From positions 124,001-188,000 of the forward strand of contig CAXTAO010000003.1 of assembly GCA_964242625.1 (NCBI GenBank): a DNA stretch of 64,000 bases, written 5' to 3'. Position 1 is the stretch's first letter. Each line of letters opens with the position of its first letter. Below the pieces are notes generated by a model that saw only the letters and a list, made by a program, of their open reading frames with translations, was not told the DNA's origin and ran no database searches. Shown here in pieces: positions 1 through 11,327 of this stretch. The position numbers and the translations under genes were made by a program. The stretch comes from JASLDZ01 sp964242625. GTDB lineage: Bacteria > Pseudomonadota > Alphaproteobacteria > Caulobacterales > Caulobacteraceae.

Positions 1-349
1 GGTGCTCGCCGAACGCCACGGGCGTGCGGTACCTGTACCGAGTGAGGTGGCGGATTTGAAGCCGAGCCATCGTGAGGAGCTAACCTCGGATCGCTGCGAT
101 TCGGGTAAACCCGCTGATCGGAAAAACGACCGAGAGCCCGCGAATGTTCGTCGCACGGGCGCCTCTGCCGTGGGTTTGTTCGAACGGCGTCTGCAAGTCG
201 GTCGGAGAAGGGCTCGGCGCCGGCTTGCGGGAGGGTCGTCCAGCGTCGCGCAGCGGCTGGGGCGGTTGGACGCGCGCCTGCGCCGTCCCCTATGCTGATC
301 GGGCCGACGATCCTCGCCTCACGAAGGGTCGTGGCCAGGAGGCCCGCCC
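1..349. other. Left-edge stretch without a convincing gene
   Basis: No reading frame here shows recognisable protein features. One frame reads 18 residues and stops at 57-59, which could be the tail of a gene left of the window, but it is too short to judge. The stretch from about 60 to 165 is less GC-rich than its surroundings and contains GAGG/CCTC arms at 74-87, as expected of an intergenic region. An AGGAGG ribosome-binding site at 337-342 serves the acetyl-CoA synthetase gene that follows. Confidence 0.4.
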
Positions 350-2245
<1,896 letters not shown>

Positions 2246-2269
2246 CCGCGCGCCAGCCGCGGTCGCCTC

Positions 2270-2989
2270 TCACGCGACGCCGAGCGCCTGGCGGAGCGTA
2301 ACGAGGTGCGTGCGACCGACGGGCAGCGTCCGCCCGGACGCCAGCGTCGCCGCCCATGCGCCGGACCCGACATGGCGGAGCTCGACGACCCGCCGGAGCT
2401 GCACGATCGCCGAGCGGTGCAAGCGGCTGAAGCGCCTCGGATCGAGCCGCGCCTCCAGCGCCTGCAGGCGCTCGGAGAGGAGATACGAGCGGGCGCCGAT
2501 GTGCAGGCGCGCGTAGTCGCCTTCCGCGGCGATCCATTCGACCTCGTCCGCCTCCGCGCGGACCAGCGCGCCGCGGTGGGGGATCCAGAACACGTTGGGC
2601 GGCGACGGCGCCGCGGGGGCGGGCGCGGCGGCGATCCTCGACACGGTGCGGGCGAGGAGTTCGGGGTCCACCGGCTTCAGGAGGTAGCCCGCCGCGTTCA
2701 CGCCGAAGGCGGCCACGGCGAAGCGGTCGAAGGCGGTCACGAAGATGATCGCGGGCGCCGCTGGGCGGTCGCAGAGCTCGCGCGCGAGCGCCATGCCGCC
2801 CATCCCCGGCATCTCGATGTCGAGGAAGAGCAGGTCCGCCGCCGCGTGCTCCAGCATCGCCAGCGCCTCCGCTCCGTCATCCGCGGTCCCCACGACCGTG
2901 ACGGCGGGCAGGTCCTTGCAGAGAAGCGTGAGCCGGGTGCGCGCGGCGGCTTCGTCATCGACGATCAGCGCGCGCAGCGGCTCAGCCAA
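2270..2989 (-). CDS. LytTR-family response regulator
   Basis: This 239-residue cytosolic transcription regulator has a receiver domain (about 1-115) with the acidic pair in LIVDDE and phosphoacceptor D57 in LFLDIEMPG, followed by a LytTR DNA-binding domain (about 140-239) ending in LPVGRTH-like residues. I chose the TTG start at 2989 because it overlaps the stop codon of the kinase gene by a few bases and puts the receiver at the N terminus; a longer in-frame reading begins inside the kinase gene and would add unlikely sequence. Translational coupling with the kinase suggests a cognate pair. The signal and targets are unknown. Confidence 0.9.
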   Translation of the reverse strand: MAEPLRALIVDDEAAARTRLTLLCKDLPAVTVVGTADDGAEALAMLEHAAADLLFLDIEMPGMGGMALARELCDRPAAPAIIFVTAFDRFAVAAFGVNAAGYLLKPVDPELLARTVSRIAAAPAPAAPSPPNVFWIPHRGALVRAEADEVEWIAAEGDYARLHIGARSYLLSERLQALEARLDPRRFSRLHRSAIVQLRRVVELRHVGSGAWAATLASGRTLPVGRTHLVTLRQALGVA

Positions 2990-4085
2990 GCGCTGGCTCG
3001 AGCGGCAGGCTGACCCGCGCCACGTAGCCGCCGCCGGGGCGAGGGCCCGCCACGAGCGCCGCACCCGGGGGGCGTCGCAGGGCCAACCGCTCGCGCACGT
3101 TCGACAGGCCGATCCCGAAACCCTCGCCCGCGGGAGCTTCGGCGGCGCCCGTGTCCGACACCTCCAGCACGCAATGGGCGCCCTCCACGCGCGCGGTAAG
3201 GCTGACGAGCACCGGCTCGCGAGAGCGGGCGACCCCGTGCTTGACAGCGTTCTCCACCAGCGGCTGCAGGAGGAGGGGCGGCACGCGCGCGTGGGCGAGA
3301 TGCGGCGGGAGGTCGAGCCGGGTCGTCAGCCGCGGGCCGAAGCGTCGGCCTTCGACCGCCAGGTACAGCCGCTGCAGCTCGAACTCGTCCTCCAACGATA
3401 CGTCGCCCTCCGCCGGATCGGCGAGGATGCGCCGCAGGAGCGCCGACAGGTCGAGGATCATGCGGTCGGCGTCGCCGACGCGGCCCTCGAGCACGAGGCA
3501 CGACAGGGCGTTCAGGCTGTTGAACAGGAAGTGGGGGTTGAGCTGGTAGCGCAGCGCCCGCAGCTCGGCCACGTGCGCCGCGCGCTCCGACTCGGCCGCG
3601 CGCCGCGCGCTGTCCGCGGCCCCCATGGCGTACTGCATCATCAGGAGGAACAGGGCGCCGCCGGCGAAGAAGAACAGCCACGAGACCGACGCGTCGATCA
3701 CCGTGTAGCGGAACACGCGCCAGTAACCCCAGCGCGCCACGTCCGCGGCGAGCGACGGGGTGGGACGCAGGCCGTAGAACACCCACCAGTTCAGGGCGGC
3801 GAAGACCGCCGTGACCGGCGCCGCCCCCACCAGCGCGACGCCGACCTGCACCGGCAGGCGCGCGCTTCGCAGACGGCGCAGAGCGCGCCAAAAGGCCAAG
3901 GTGATCGCCACCCCGCCGACCGCGCAGGCCAGCCGGCGCAGAAGCATGTCGCCCGCCTCGGCGAAGCCCAGAGCCGCCGCCCGCGCAGTCATCAGGGCCA
4001 CGAACCCCGCCCAGAACGCCAGCACCGAGGCGGCCACGAGGCGGGTGGGCACAACGTCGGGCGGCGTGGCGCGGCTGGCGGTCAT
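2982..4085 (-). CDS. LytS-type sensor histidine kinase
   Basis: This 367-residue membrane histidine kinase has several N-terminal hydrophobic segments (about 10-150), a short linker, and the His_kinase box YQLNPHFLFNSLNALS with the phosphoaccepting histidine near residue 184. The HATPase domain follows, with the N-box LVENAVKHG and glycine-rich G-box GIGLSNVRERL. This layout is typical of the LytS/YehU class that pairs with LytTR regulators, and the regulator gene overlaps its 3' end. ATG at 4085 is preferred over the in-frame TTG at 4094. There is no recognisable extracellular ligand domain, so the stimulus cannot be named. Confidence 0.9.
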   Translation of the reverse strand: MTASRATPPDVVPTRLVAASVLAFWAGFVALMTARAAALGFAEAGDMLLRRLACAVGGVAITLAFWRALRRLRSARLPVQVGVALVGAAPVTAVFAALNWWVFYGLRPTPSLAADVARWGYWRVFRYTVIDASVSWLFFFAGGALFLLMMQYAMGAADSARRAAESERAAHVAELRALRYQLNPHFLFNSLNALSCLVLEGRVGDADRMILDLSALLRRILADPAEGDVSLEDEFELQRLYLAVEGRRFGPRLTTRLDLPPHLAHARVPPLLLQPLVENAVKHGVARSREPVLVSLTARVEGAHCVLEVSDTGAAEAPAGEGFGIGLSNVRERLALRRPPGAALVAGPRPGGGYVARVSLPLEPALG

Positions 4086-4223
4086 CCCCGCCAAGCTAGC
4101 GCGGCCCGGGCGCGGGCGTCAGCCTCCCGCCGACGTCGTTCACCGACGGGCGACGGCGTTCGCCGATCAGGGCTCGCGCGCCGCGACGCGGCGGGCTGTT
4201 CTGCGTTGGACACGGGGCGCCAC

Positions 4224-6400
4224 ATGACCTTCCAGCCGAACCGCCGAACCTTCCTGGGCGGCGTCGCCGCCTCCGCCCTGGCCACCGCCTCCGGCGCGGC
4301 TCCCCGGCCGGCGCCTCCCCGAGCGCGGGTGCAGCCCGTCGTCGACGAGCTGTGGGGCGAGCGGATCGTCGATCCCTACCGCTGGATGGAGACGGCGGCC
4401 GATCCCGACTGGTCGCCCTTCATCCAGGGGCAGACCGCCTACATGCGGGCAGTCCTGGACGCCTCCCCCCTGCGCCGGCGCATGCTCGCGAGGGTCGCCG
4501 CCATGTCAGGCGACATCGTGCTGGCCACCTATCCCAAGCCCGCGGCCGACCGGGTGTTCTACGAGAAGCGTGAGCCGGGGCAGGAGAAGTCCAGCCTCGT
4601 CGTGCGCCTTCCCGGCGGAGCTGAGCGCGTGCTGACGTCTCCCGCGGCGTTCGGGCCGTCCGCGGTGATCGACTGGTGGGAACCCTCGCCCGATGGTCGC
4701 CACCTCGCGTTCGGCGTCTCGTCCGGCGGCTCCGAGGCGTCGACGGGCCACGTGCTGTCCGTGGAGGACGGCCGGCTCCTCCCCGATCGCCTCGCGAACG
4801 CTCCGTACGCCGCGACGAGCTGGCTGCCGGACGGGACGGGCTCTTTTATAACCGCTTCGCCGGTCGACCGACGACTGCGCCGGATTACTACAACGACCGC
4901 TCCGTCTACCTTCACCGGGTCGGCACCGCGCAGGCCGATGATGTGAAGATCATTGCGCCCGGGCTGGACCCCGCCGTGCCCATGCGCCCGATCTCCTCGC
5001 CGGAGATCCAGAACGGCGTGGGATCCGACCACATCGCCCTCCTGGTGCGCGACGGCTACGTCCGCGACTTCGACCTTTACGTCGCCCCGCGTGCGGCGGT
5101 GCTGGCGGGCCGCCCGGCGTGGCGGCGCATCTCGCGCGCGGCCGACGGCGTCGCCGACTTCGCCATGAGCGGGCACGACCTCTTCCTCACCCTCACCGCC
5201 GACTCGCCCCGCGGCCGGCTGGTCCGCCTCGACGCGCGCACGGGCGACCTGGCGAGCGCTAAGTCTGTCCGAGCCGAGGAGGCGCGCGTCGTCGACGAGC
5301 TGAACGCCGGCCGCGGCGGCGTCTTCGTGACCCTGAACGACGGCGGCGAGCAGAGCCTCGTCTTCATCCGCGCCGACGGCCGCGAGACGCCCGTAGCGCT
5401 TCCGTTCACCGGCTGGATGCAGAGCGTGGCGGTGAACGCCTCGGACGGGCGGGCGCTGGTGCGCGCCACGAGCTGGCTGGAGCCCGCGGCGGTGTTCGCC
5501 GTCGATCCCGCCACGGGCGCCGCGCCCCGCACCGCGCTCCAGCCGCCGCCGCGGATCGACCTCTCGCCCTACGAGGCCTGGCGGCTCTACGCCGTCGCCC
5601 GGGACGGGACGCGCGTGCCGATCTCGCTGGTGGCGCGCAAGGGATCGCGGGCGGCGGGGCCCGCACCCTGCCTCGTCCACGCCTACGGGGCCTATCAGTG
5701 GCCCTCCCAGCCAAATTTCATCGCGCGCGAGGTGGCGTTCCTGGAGGCGGGCGGCGTCATCGCCACCGCGCATGTCCGGGGCGGCGGGGAGTACGGGCGC
5801 GCCTGGCACGAGGCGGGCATGCAGGCGACCAAGCCCAACACTTGGCGCGACCTGATCGCCTGCTGCGAACTCCTCGTCGCGCAGGGGTGGACGGCGCCGA
5901 ACCAGCTGGCGCTCGAGGGGGGCTCCGCGGGCGGCATAGCGGTGGGGCGGGCCCTGACCGAGCGCCCGGACCTATTCGCCGCGGTGATCTCCAAGGTCGG
6001 CATGTCCAACCCGCTGCGGGCCGAGTTCGAACCCAACGGACAGCCCAACGTCCCCGAGTTCGGCTCGGTGAAGACCCGCGAGAGCTTCCAAGCCCTCAAG
6101 GCGATGGACAGCTTCCACGCGGTCAAGGACGGCGTGCGCTATCCGGCCGTGCTCTTGGAGACGGGCGTCAACGACTCCCGCGTCGCGCCGTACAACGCCG
6201 CCAAGATGGCCGCGAGGCTGCAGGCCGCCGACCCGCGCAACGTCGCGCTCCTGCGGGTCGATTTCGACAGCGGCCACGTCATCGCCGGGCGCTCGAAGGA
6301 CAGCGTGGACGCGGAGTTCGCGGACGACTTCACCTTTGTCCTGACCCACACAGGGGGCCCGGCGCCCCGGCGAGGTCGGCCCAGGGCGAGCGTGGGTTGA
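4224..6400 (+). pseudogene. Prolyl oligopeptidase family (S9) peptidase, interrupted by one frameshift
   Basis: Two overlapping reading frames together give one S9A serine peptidase of about 725 residues. The first begins at the ATG at 4224 with a Tat-like signal (RRTFLGG, then a hydrophobic stretch ending near AAP) and carries the start of the beta-propeller. The second, in another frame, carries the rest of the propeller and the catalytic domain with GGSAGG (nucleophile Ser), NDSRV (Asp) and DSGHV (His). The frames meet around 4840, in a G-rich run before CTCTTTTATAAC; one extra base there would restore WLPDGTG-LFYNRF. The rest looks intact, so it is either a recent natural disruption or a base-call error. 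Secretion is predicted to the periplasm. Confidence 0.85.
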
Positions 6401-6475
6401 CCTGCGTACGCTCCCCGGATGTGGTGAGGGCGGACGATGCACGCGACCGGCCGGGTCTAGGCGAGAGGAGGCGGG

Positions 6476-6976
6476 ATGAGCGACCCTGTCGAGGCGGCCG
6501 AGCGGCACGCCGACGACCTCGCCCAGCGCGCGCCGGCGATGGTGATCATCGCCGAGCGCTGGATCTCGATCGTGATCGCCGCCTTTCTGGTGCTGGCGGC
6601 CCTTTTGGCGCTGGTCGTCGCGGCCGTGCGCCTGGCTCAGGGGCTCGTCCACGAGGGTCTGGACGCGCGCCTCATCGTCATCGTCGTGGACCACCTCCTC
6701 CTGGTGCTGGTGCTGGTCGAGATCCTGCACACGGTGCGTCAGTCGATCGAGGCGCGGGAGCTGCAGGCCGAGCCCTTCCTCATCGTGGGTCTGATCGCGA
6801 CCGTGCGGCGCATCCTCCTCGTCACCCTGGAGACCTCGGACGCCGGCATGTCGCCCGGCGCGGTGGCGCAGAACTTCTCGCGCAACATGGTCGAGCTGGG
6901 CGTGCTCGCCGGGCTGACTGCAGTGCTGGTGGCGTCGATCTTCGTGGCGCGGAGGAGCGGGACGAAAGGCGCCTGA
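6476..6976 (+). CDS. PsiE-like phosphate-starvation-inducible membrane protein
   Basis: This 166-residue protein has four predicted transmembrane segments (about 22-48, 60-80, 90-115 and 135-158). The central motif around DHLLLVLVLVEILHTV with a following ARELQAEPFL segment resembles the PsiE family, named from a phosphate-starvation gene of E. coli whose molecular role is not settled. The start ATG follows a GGAGG ribosome-binding site. It sits between the S9 peptidase and, on the other strand, an ABC-F gene and a phoD gene; the phoD neighbour is consistent with phosphate physiology but no Pho-box was identified. Inner-membrane location is predicted. Confidence 0.75.
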   Translation: MSDPVEAAERHADDLAQRAPAMVIIAERWISIVIAAFLVLAALLALVVAAVRLAQGLVHEGLDARLIVIVVDHLLLVLVLVEILHTVRQSIEARELQAEPFLIVGLIATVRRILLVTLETSDAGMSPGAVAQNFSRNMVELGVLAGLTAVLVASIFVARRSGTKGA

Positions 6977-7006
6977 GCCCTCCCGCCGTCGCGCCCCGAG
7001 GCGCGC

Positions 7007-8635
7007 TCAGGCCAGCGCCTTCGCCTTTCGGCCCTTGGGCTTGCCGCCGAGCTGGGTCGGCCGCGCCCCCTGCCGCACCCGGTCGAGCACGAACCGCGCA
7101 TAGGCGTCCATGTCGCCGTCGAAGGGCTTCACCGCGCCGTCCGCCGCCAGCCACAGCCGGTCGGCGACGAGCTCCATCAGCGAGCGGTCGTGGGTGATCA
7201 GTACGACGGCGCCCTCATAGTCGTTGAGCGCGTCGAGGAGCGCGCGGCGGCTGTCGATGTCGAGGTGGTTGGTCGGCTCGTCCAGGATCAGGAGGTGCGG
7301 GGCCTCCAACGCGACGAGATTCAGGAGGAGGCGCGCCCGCTCGCCGCCCGAGAGGTCGGCCACCGTCGTCTCCTGCTTGTCGAAGCCGATGCCCCACTGC
7401 GCCAGGCGCGAGCGGCGTGAGTTCTCGCTGGCCTCCTTGAGCGCCCGGCGGATGATGTCGAGCGGCGTGTCCGAGCCGTCCAGCGCCTCGATCTGGTGCT
7501 GGTGGAACCAGCCCACCTTGAGCCGCGCCTCCCGGTGCATGCGGCCCGAGGTCAGCGGCAGCGCCCCCGCCACCATCTTGGCGAAGGTCGACTTCCCCGC
7601 GCCGTTGACGCCCAGAAGGCCGATGCGGTCGTCCACGTCCATGCGCAGGTTCAGGCCCTGCAGCACGGGCGCGCCGTCGTAGCCCACCGCGGCGTCGTCC
7701 AGGCTGAGGAGGGGCGGCGCCAGCGCACGGGCGGGGGACGGCAGGAGGAAGGGCGCGACGCGCTCGGAGGCGATCTCGGCGACCGGCGCGAGCTTGGCCA
7801 GCCGCTTGACGCGGCTCTGCGCCTGGGCGGCCTTGCTCGCCTTGGCCTTGAAGCGGTCGATGAAGCTCTGCAGGTGCTCGCGCTCGGCGTCCTGCTTGGC
7901 GCGGGTCGCCGCCTGCAGCCGCGTCTTCTCGGCCAGCATGCGCTCGAAGTCGTCGTAGCCGCCGGTGTAGAGCTCGAGCTTGCCCGCGCGCAGGTGCAGG
8001 ATGTGGGTGACCGAGCTGTTGAGGAGCTCCCGATCGTGGCTGATCACGAGCGCGGTGTGCGGATACTTGCGCAGCCGCGCCTCCAGCCACAGCGCGCCTT
8101 CCAGGTCGAGGTAGTTGGTCGGCTCGTCGAGAAGGAGGAGGTCGGGCTCGGCGAACAGCGCGGCGGCCAGCGCCACGCGCATGCGCCAGCCGCCCGAGAA
8201 CTCGGCCATGGCGCGGTCGAGGTCGGCGGTGGAAAAACCCAGCCCCGCCAGGATCTCGGCCGCGCGTGCGGGCGCCCGGTCGGCGTCGATCTCGATCAGC
8301 CGCGTCCAGATGTCGCCCATGCGTTCGGGCTCGGCCCCGTCCAGCTCCCGCAGAAGGCTGGCGCGCTCCTGGTCGGCTTCGAGGATGGTGTCGAGGAGGC
8401 TCGTAGGGGTGGCGGGATGCTCCTGCGCCACCGCGGCGATCCGCGCGGCGCGGGGCAGCTCGATGGAGCCGCCGTCGAGTTGCAGCTCGCCCAGGATCAG
8501 CTTGAACAGGGTGGACTTGCCCACGCCGTTGCGGCCCGCCAGCCCCACCTTGGCGCCGGGCGGCAGGGTGACGGAGGCCCCGTCGAAGAAGCGTCGCCCC
8601 CAAGCGTTGAAGGTGATCGCGTCGATCTGGAGCAT
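7007..8635 (-). CDS. ABC-F family ATPase (ribosome-associated translation factor)
   Basis: This 542-residue soluble protein carries two ABC ATPase domains and no membrane segments. The first has GRNGVGKST (near residue 36), signature FSGGWRMR and Walker B LLLLDEPTNYLD; the second has GVNGAGKST, signature LSGGERAR and LLILDEPTNHLD. The charged linker between them (about 225-300, rich in K, A, R and E) is the family's P-site tRNA interaction motif region. ABC-F proteins act on the ribosome, in translation control or antibiotic protection; which subgroup (Uup, YheS or other) this is cannot be fixed by eye. It is transcribed alone. Confidence 0.92.
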   Translation of the reverse strand: MLQIDAITFNAWGRRFFDGASVTLPPGAKVGLAGRNGVGKSTLFKLILGELQLDGGSIELPRAARIAAVAQEHPATPTSLLDTILEADQERASLLRELDGAEPERMGDIWTRLIEIDADRAPARAAEILAGLGFSTADLDRAMAEFSGGWRMRVALAAALFAEPDLLLLDEPTNYLDLEGALWLEARLRKYPHTALVISHDRELLNSSVTHILHLRAGKLELYTGGYDDFERMLAEKTRLQAATRAKQDAEREHLQSFIDRFKAKASKAAQAQSRVKRLAKLAPVAEIASERVAPFLLPSPARALAPPLLSLDDAAVGYDGAPVLQGLNLRMDVDDRIGLLGVNGAGKSTFAKMVAGALPLTSGRMHREARLKVGWFHQHQIEALDGSDTPLDIIRRALKEASENSRRSRLAQWGIGFDKQETTVADLSGGERARLLLNLVALEAPHLLILDEPTNHLDIDSRRALLDALNDYEGAVVLITHDRSLMELVADRLWLAADGAVKPFDGDMDAYARFVLDRVRQGARPTQLGGKPKGRKAKALA

Positions 8636-8733
8636 GCCAGCCTCTCCTCGCGGCTGACGCCCGACGTCCGCGACCCGCGCCGACGACCGCCGCCTCTAGG
8701 CAAGGCGGCGGCCCCGCACAAGCGCGCGGGCGA

Positions 8734-10515
8734 TCAGAGCCGCTGCAGCGGGCTCGGCCCGTCGCGGCGCGCGAGACGCCAGCGCGCGAGCACCTCGGCG
8801 GTGTAGGGCTTGGCGTCGATGGACACCGACATCATCTCGGCCGTCGCCGCGGCGGGTGTCAGCGTCAGCCGCACATAGCCCTTGGCCAGCTGGTCGCAGA
8901 AGGCGACCTCGCGGTTCTGCGTGGGGAAGACGTCTCCCAGTTGGAAGCCCGCCACGTCGCCGAGCGAAGGGCTCGTCACGGCGCTGACGCCGAACTCGGT
9001 GGCGAGCGGTCGCGTGCCGGCTGCGTCCATCAGCCGGTTGGCCCAGAAGGCGTGGCTGTCGCCGGAGAGCACGATCACCTGGCCGGAGGGCTGGCGCGAG
9101 ACGATGGCGTCGAAGCGCGCGCGGGCGGCGGGATAGCCGTCCCAACCGTCGAGGTCGTAAGGCTGGTCGAAACTCATCACGTGCACGAAGTCTTCGGCGC
9201 GCTTCCGGCGTCCGGCGGGCAGGGCCGCCAGCGCCGCCGCGAGGCGTTCGCGGCCGACGGCGGCGGCGATCTTGGGCGAGCGGCAGCGCGCCATGATCAC
9301 CTCGTTGCCGATCACCTGCCACGGCCTGCCGCTCTGCGCCGAGGCCCGCAGCGTCTCCTCGAGCCAGCGCTCCTGCGTCTCGCCGAGCATCTGGCGCGAG
9401 GGATCGGCCACGAAGCGGGCGATGGCGTCGGTGTCTGGGCCGAGCGCGTAAGGCGCGGGCGGACCGGCCGCGGTGGTGCGCGCGGCGATGTCGGCCAGCT
9501 GCGCGGGGCTCGTCACGCGGACCGGGTGGTCCGGCGCGCTCATGTCATAGGGCACGAACGGGATGTCGCCCGGGCGGTCGTACTCGAGCTGGTAGGAGCG
9601 CGCGGTTAGCCGGCTCTCGACCATGGTGAGGCTCGCCAGGTCGCCGAAGTCGAACGAACGGTTGATCGCCTCGAAGGCGCGGCCGGGCTCTGGGTCGCGC
9701 ACCGGCATCCACTCGTACCAGGCGCGGAGGGCGGCGGCCTTGCGGTCGTCGAAGGCGCCCTCGGTCTTGTCGTGGTGGTTCTCGGCCCCCCCCTTCCAGG
9801 TGTCGTTGGCGACCTCGTGGTCGTCCCACACGCAGATCCAGGCGGCGCGGGCGTGGGCGGCCTGCAGGTCGGGGTCGCGGCGGTACTGGGCGTAGCGGGT
9901 GCGGTAGTCGGCGAGCGTGACGATCTCGTGCGCCGGCTCAGGCGTGCGACCCAGCCGGCGGCCGCGCTCCATGCCGTAGCCGTCGTGGTCGGCCCCGTAC
10001 TCGTAGATGTAGTCGCCGAGCTCGACCACCGCGTCCAGCCGCTCGGATAGGGCTATATGGTGGTAGGCGTTGAAGAGGCCGTTGGGGTAGAGGGCGCAGG
10101 TCACGAAGGCCAGCACCACCTCCGCCGTCGCGCCGCGCGGCAGGGTGCGAGCGCGCCCCACGGGCGAGACGACGCCGCCGGCGCGGAAGCGGTACCAGTA
10201 GTCGCGCCCGGGCTTCAGGCCGCCCACGTCCACCTTGACGCAGTGATCCTGGGCAGGCGCCGCTCGGGCGTCGCCGCGCGCGACCACGCGGGCGAAGGCG
10301 GCTTCCTCCGCCACCTCCCAGGCGAGCGTCGCGCCCCGCGCGGGGTCGGTGGTGAGCCGCGTCCAGATCAGGAGGCGGTCCGGTCCGGGGTCGCCGCTGG
10401 CCACCCCGTGCTGGAAGGATGCGGTGGCCTCCGCGGGCGCCCCCGCGCGCGCCAGCCCGGGCGCCCCCGCGCCGAGGGCGACCAGGGACAGGGCGTGACG
10501 GCGGTCGACGCGCAT
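8734..10515 (-). CDS. phoD: Alkaline phosphatase D (PhoD family), Tat-exported
   Basis: This 593-residue enzyme is a secreted metal-dependent phosphodiesterase/phosphomonoesterase. The N terminus has a twin-arginine motif (VDRRHALSLVALG) and a hydrophobic stretch before an Ala-rich cleavage region near residue 25. The PhoD N-terminal domain (FQHGVASGDPGPDRLLIWTR) precedes the catalytic core with LGDYIYE, WDDHEVANDTWKGG and GDSHAFWANRL, the metal-binding aspartates, asparagine and histidines of the family. The ATG at 10515 was chosen over an upstream frame start because it places the Tat motif at the N terminus. It would release phosphate from organic esters in the periplasm. No Pho-box was found upstream. 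Confidence 0.92.
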   Translation of the reverse strand: MRVDRRHALSLVALGAGAPGLARAGAPAEATASFQHGVASGDPGPDRLLIWTRLTTDPARGATLAWEVAEEAAFARVVARGDARAAPAQDHCVKVDVGGLKPGRDYWYRFRAGGVVSPVGRARTLPRGATAEVVLAFVTCALYPNGLFNAYHHIALSERLDAVVELGDYIYEYGADHDGYGMERGRRLGRTPEPAHEIVTLADYRTRYAQYRRDPDLQAAHARAAWICVWDDHEVANDTWKGGAENHHDKTEGAFDDRKAAALRAWYEWMPVRDPEPGRAFEAINRSFDFGDLASLTMVESRLTARSYQLEYDRPGDIPFVPYDMSAPDHPVRVTSPAQLADIAARTTAAGPPAPYALGPDTDAIARFVADPSRQMLGETQERWLEETLRASAQSGRPWQVIGNEVIMARCRSPKIAAAVGRERLAAALAALPAGRRKRAEDFVHVMSFDQPYDLDGWDGYPAARARFDAIVSRQPSGQVIVLSGDSHAFWANRLMDAAGTRPLATEFGVSAVTSPSLGDVAGFQLGDVFPTQNREVAFCDQLAKGYVRLTLTPAAATAEMMSVSIDAKPYTAEVLARWRLARRDGPSPLQRL

Positions 10516-10661
10516 GGAGAAGCTCCTCGGACAGGCGCGGACCCTAGCCGGGCGGCGTGACAGGCCTGCGAAGCGCCACAAGTGGGCGGGGAGGTCCCAG
10601 CGCGACCTCCATCAACCGGGACCGTTCATCTCGCGGGCCGCGTCGTGCTATGGATCCAGCG

Positions 10662-10838
10662 ATGTCCGATCCCGAAGACCGCCCCGCGACCGCCGCCGAG
10701 AAGCTGTCGGCCATCGTCGCCGCCCGCAAGGGCGCCGCCCAGCAGAAGGGCTCGCGCACCTCGCCCGCCGACCGGCAGGCCGAGCGCGCCGCCGCCGCGC
10801 GGTCGGCGTCCAAGTCCAAGCCCGCGCCGCGCAAGTAG
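10662..10838 (+). CDS. Small charged hypothetical protein
   Basis: This reading frame encodes 58 residues (start MSDPEDRPAT), rich in Ala, Lys, Arg and Ser with a basic tail SKSKPAPRK. It has no membrane segment and is probably disordered. Its ATG could also be the one 12 bases upstream (MDPAM). It ends 19 bases before the GTG of the next gene, so the two may be co-transcribed. Short basic proteins of this type are common in alphaproteobacteria and have no assigned function; I do not recognise a domain. Confidence 0.55.
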   Translation: MSDPEDRPATAAEKLSAIVAARKGAAQQKGSRTSPADRQAERAAAARSASKSKPAPRK

Positions 10839-10857
10839 GCGCGCGCCCGCCCGCTCC

Positions 10858-11307
10858 GTGGCGAACCTCTATGTCGACGCCGACGCCTGCCCGGTGCGGG
10901 AGGAGGCGTACCGGGTAGCCGCCCGCTATCGACTGCCCGTCTTCGTTGTGTCCAACAGCTGGATCCGCACGCCCGCGCAGAGCGGCGTCAGCTCGGTCGT
11001 GGTCGACGCCGGCCCGGACGCGGCGGACGACTGGATCGCCGAGCGCGCGGGGCGTGGCGACGTGGTGATCACCGCCGACATCCCCCTGGCCCAGCGAACC
11101 CTGGCGGCGGGCGCGCAGGCGCTGCATCCGACCGGACGGCTGTTCACGCCGGACAACATCGGCTCGGCCCTCGCGTCGCGGGCGGTGGGCGAGCACCTCC
11201 GTTCGCTCGGCGCGGCGACAACGGGGCCGAAGCCCTTCGAGCGGGAGGACCGGTCGCGCTTCCTGCAGGCGCTGGACGCGGCGGTCGTCAGGGCGCTGCG
11301 GCTCTGA
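10858..11307 (+). CDS. YaiI/YqxD family (DUF188) protein
   Basis: This 149-residue cytosolic protein has the DUF188 pattern: an N-terminal VDADACPVREE motif, a central GDVVITADIPLA, and a C-terminal half with GRLFTPDNIGSALASR. The fold is PIN-like, with conserved aspartates in VDADA and TADIPLA as the probable metal site; nuclease activity is not established for the family. The start is GTG at 10858, immediately before the conserved NLYVDADA sequence. It follows the small charged gene at short distance and converges on the GH27 gene. Confidence 0.9.
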   Translation: MANLYVDADACPVREEAYRVAARYRLPVFVVSNSWIRTPAQSGVSSVVVDAGPDAADDWIAERAGRGDVVITADIPLAQRTLAAGAQALHPTGRLFTPDNIGSALASRAVGEHLRSLGAATTGPKPFEREDRSRFLQALDAAVVRALRL

Positions 11308-11327
11308 CCTTCGACGCGGTGGCATGC

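Noticed and set aside
2..298. 98-codon frame at the left edge
   Set aside because: Arg-rich low-quality composition, no ribosome-binding site and no recognisable family; likely spurious.
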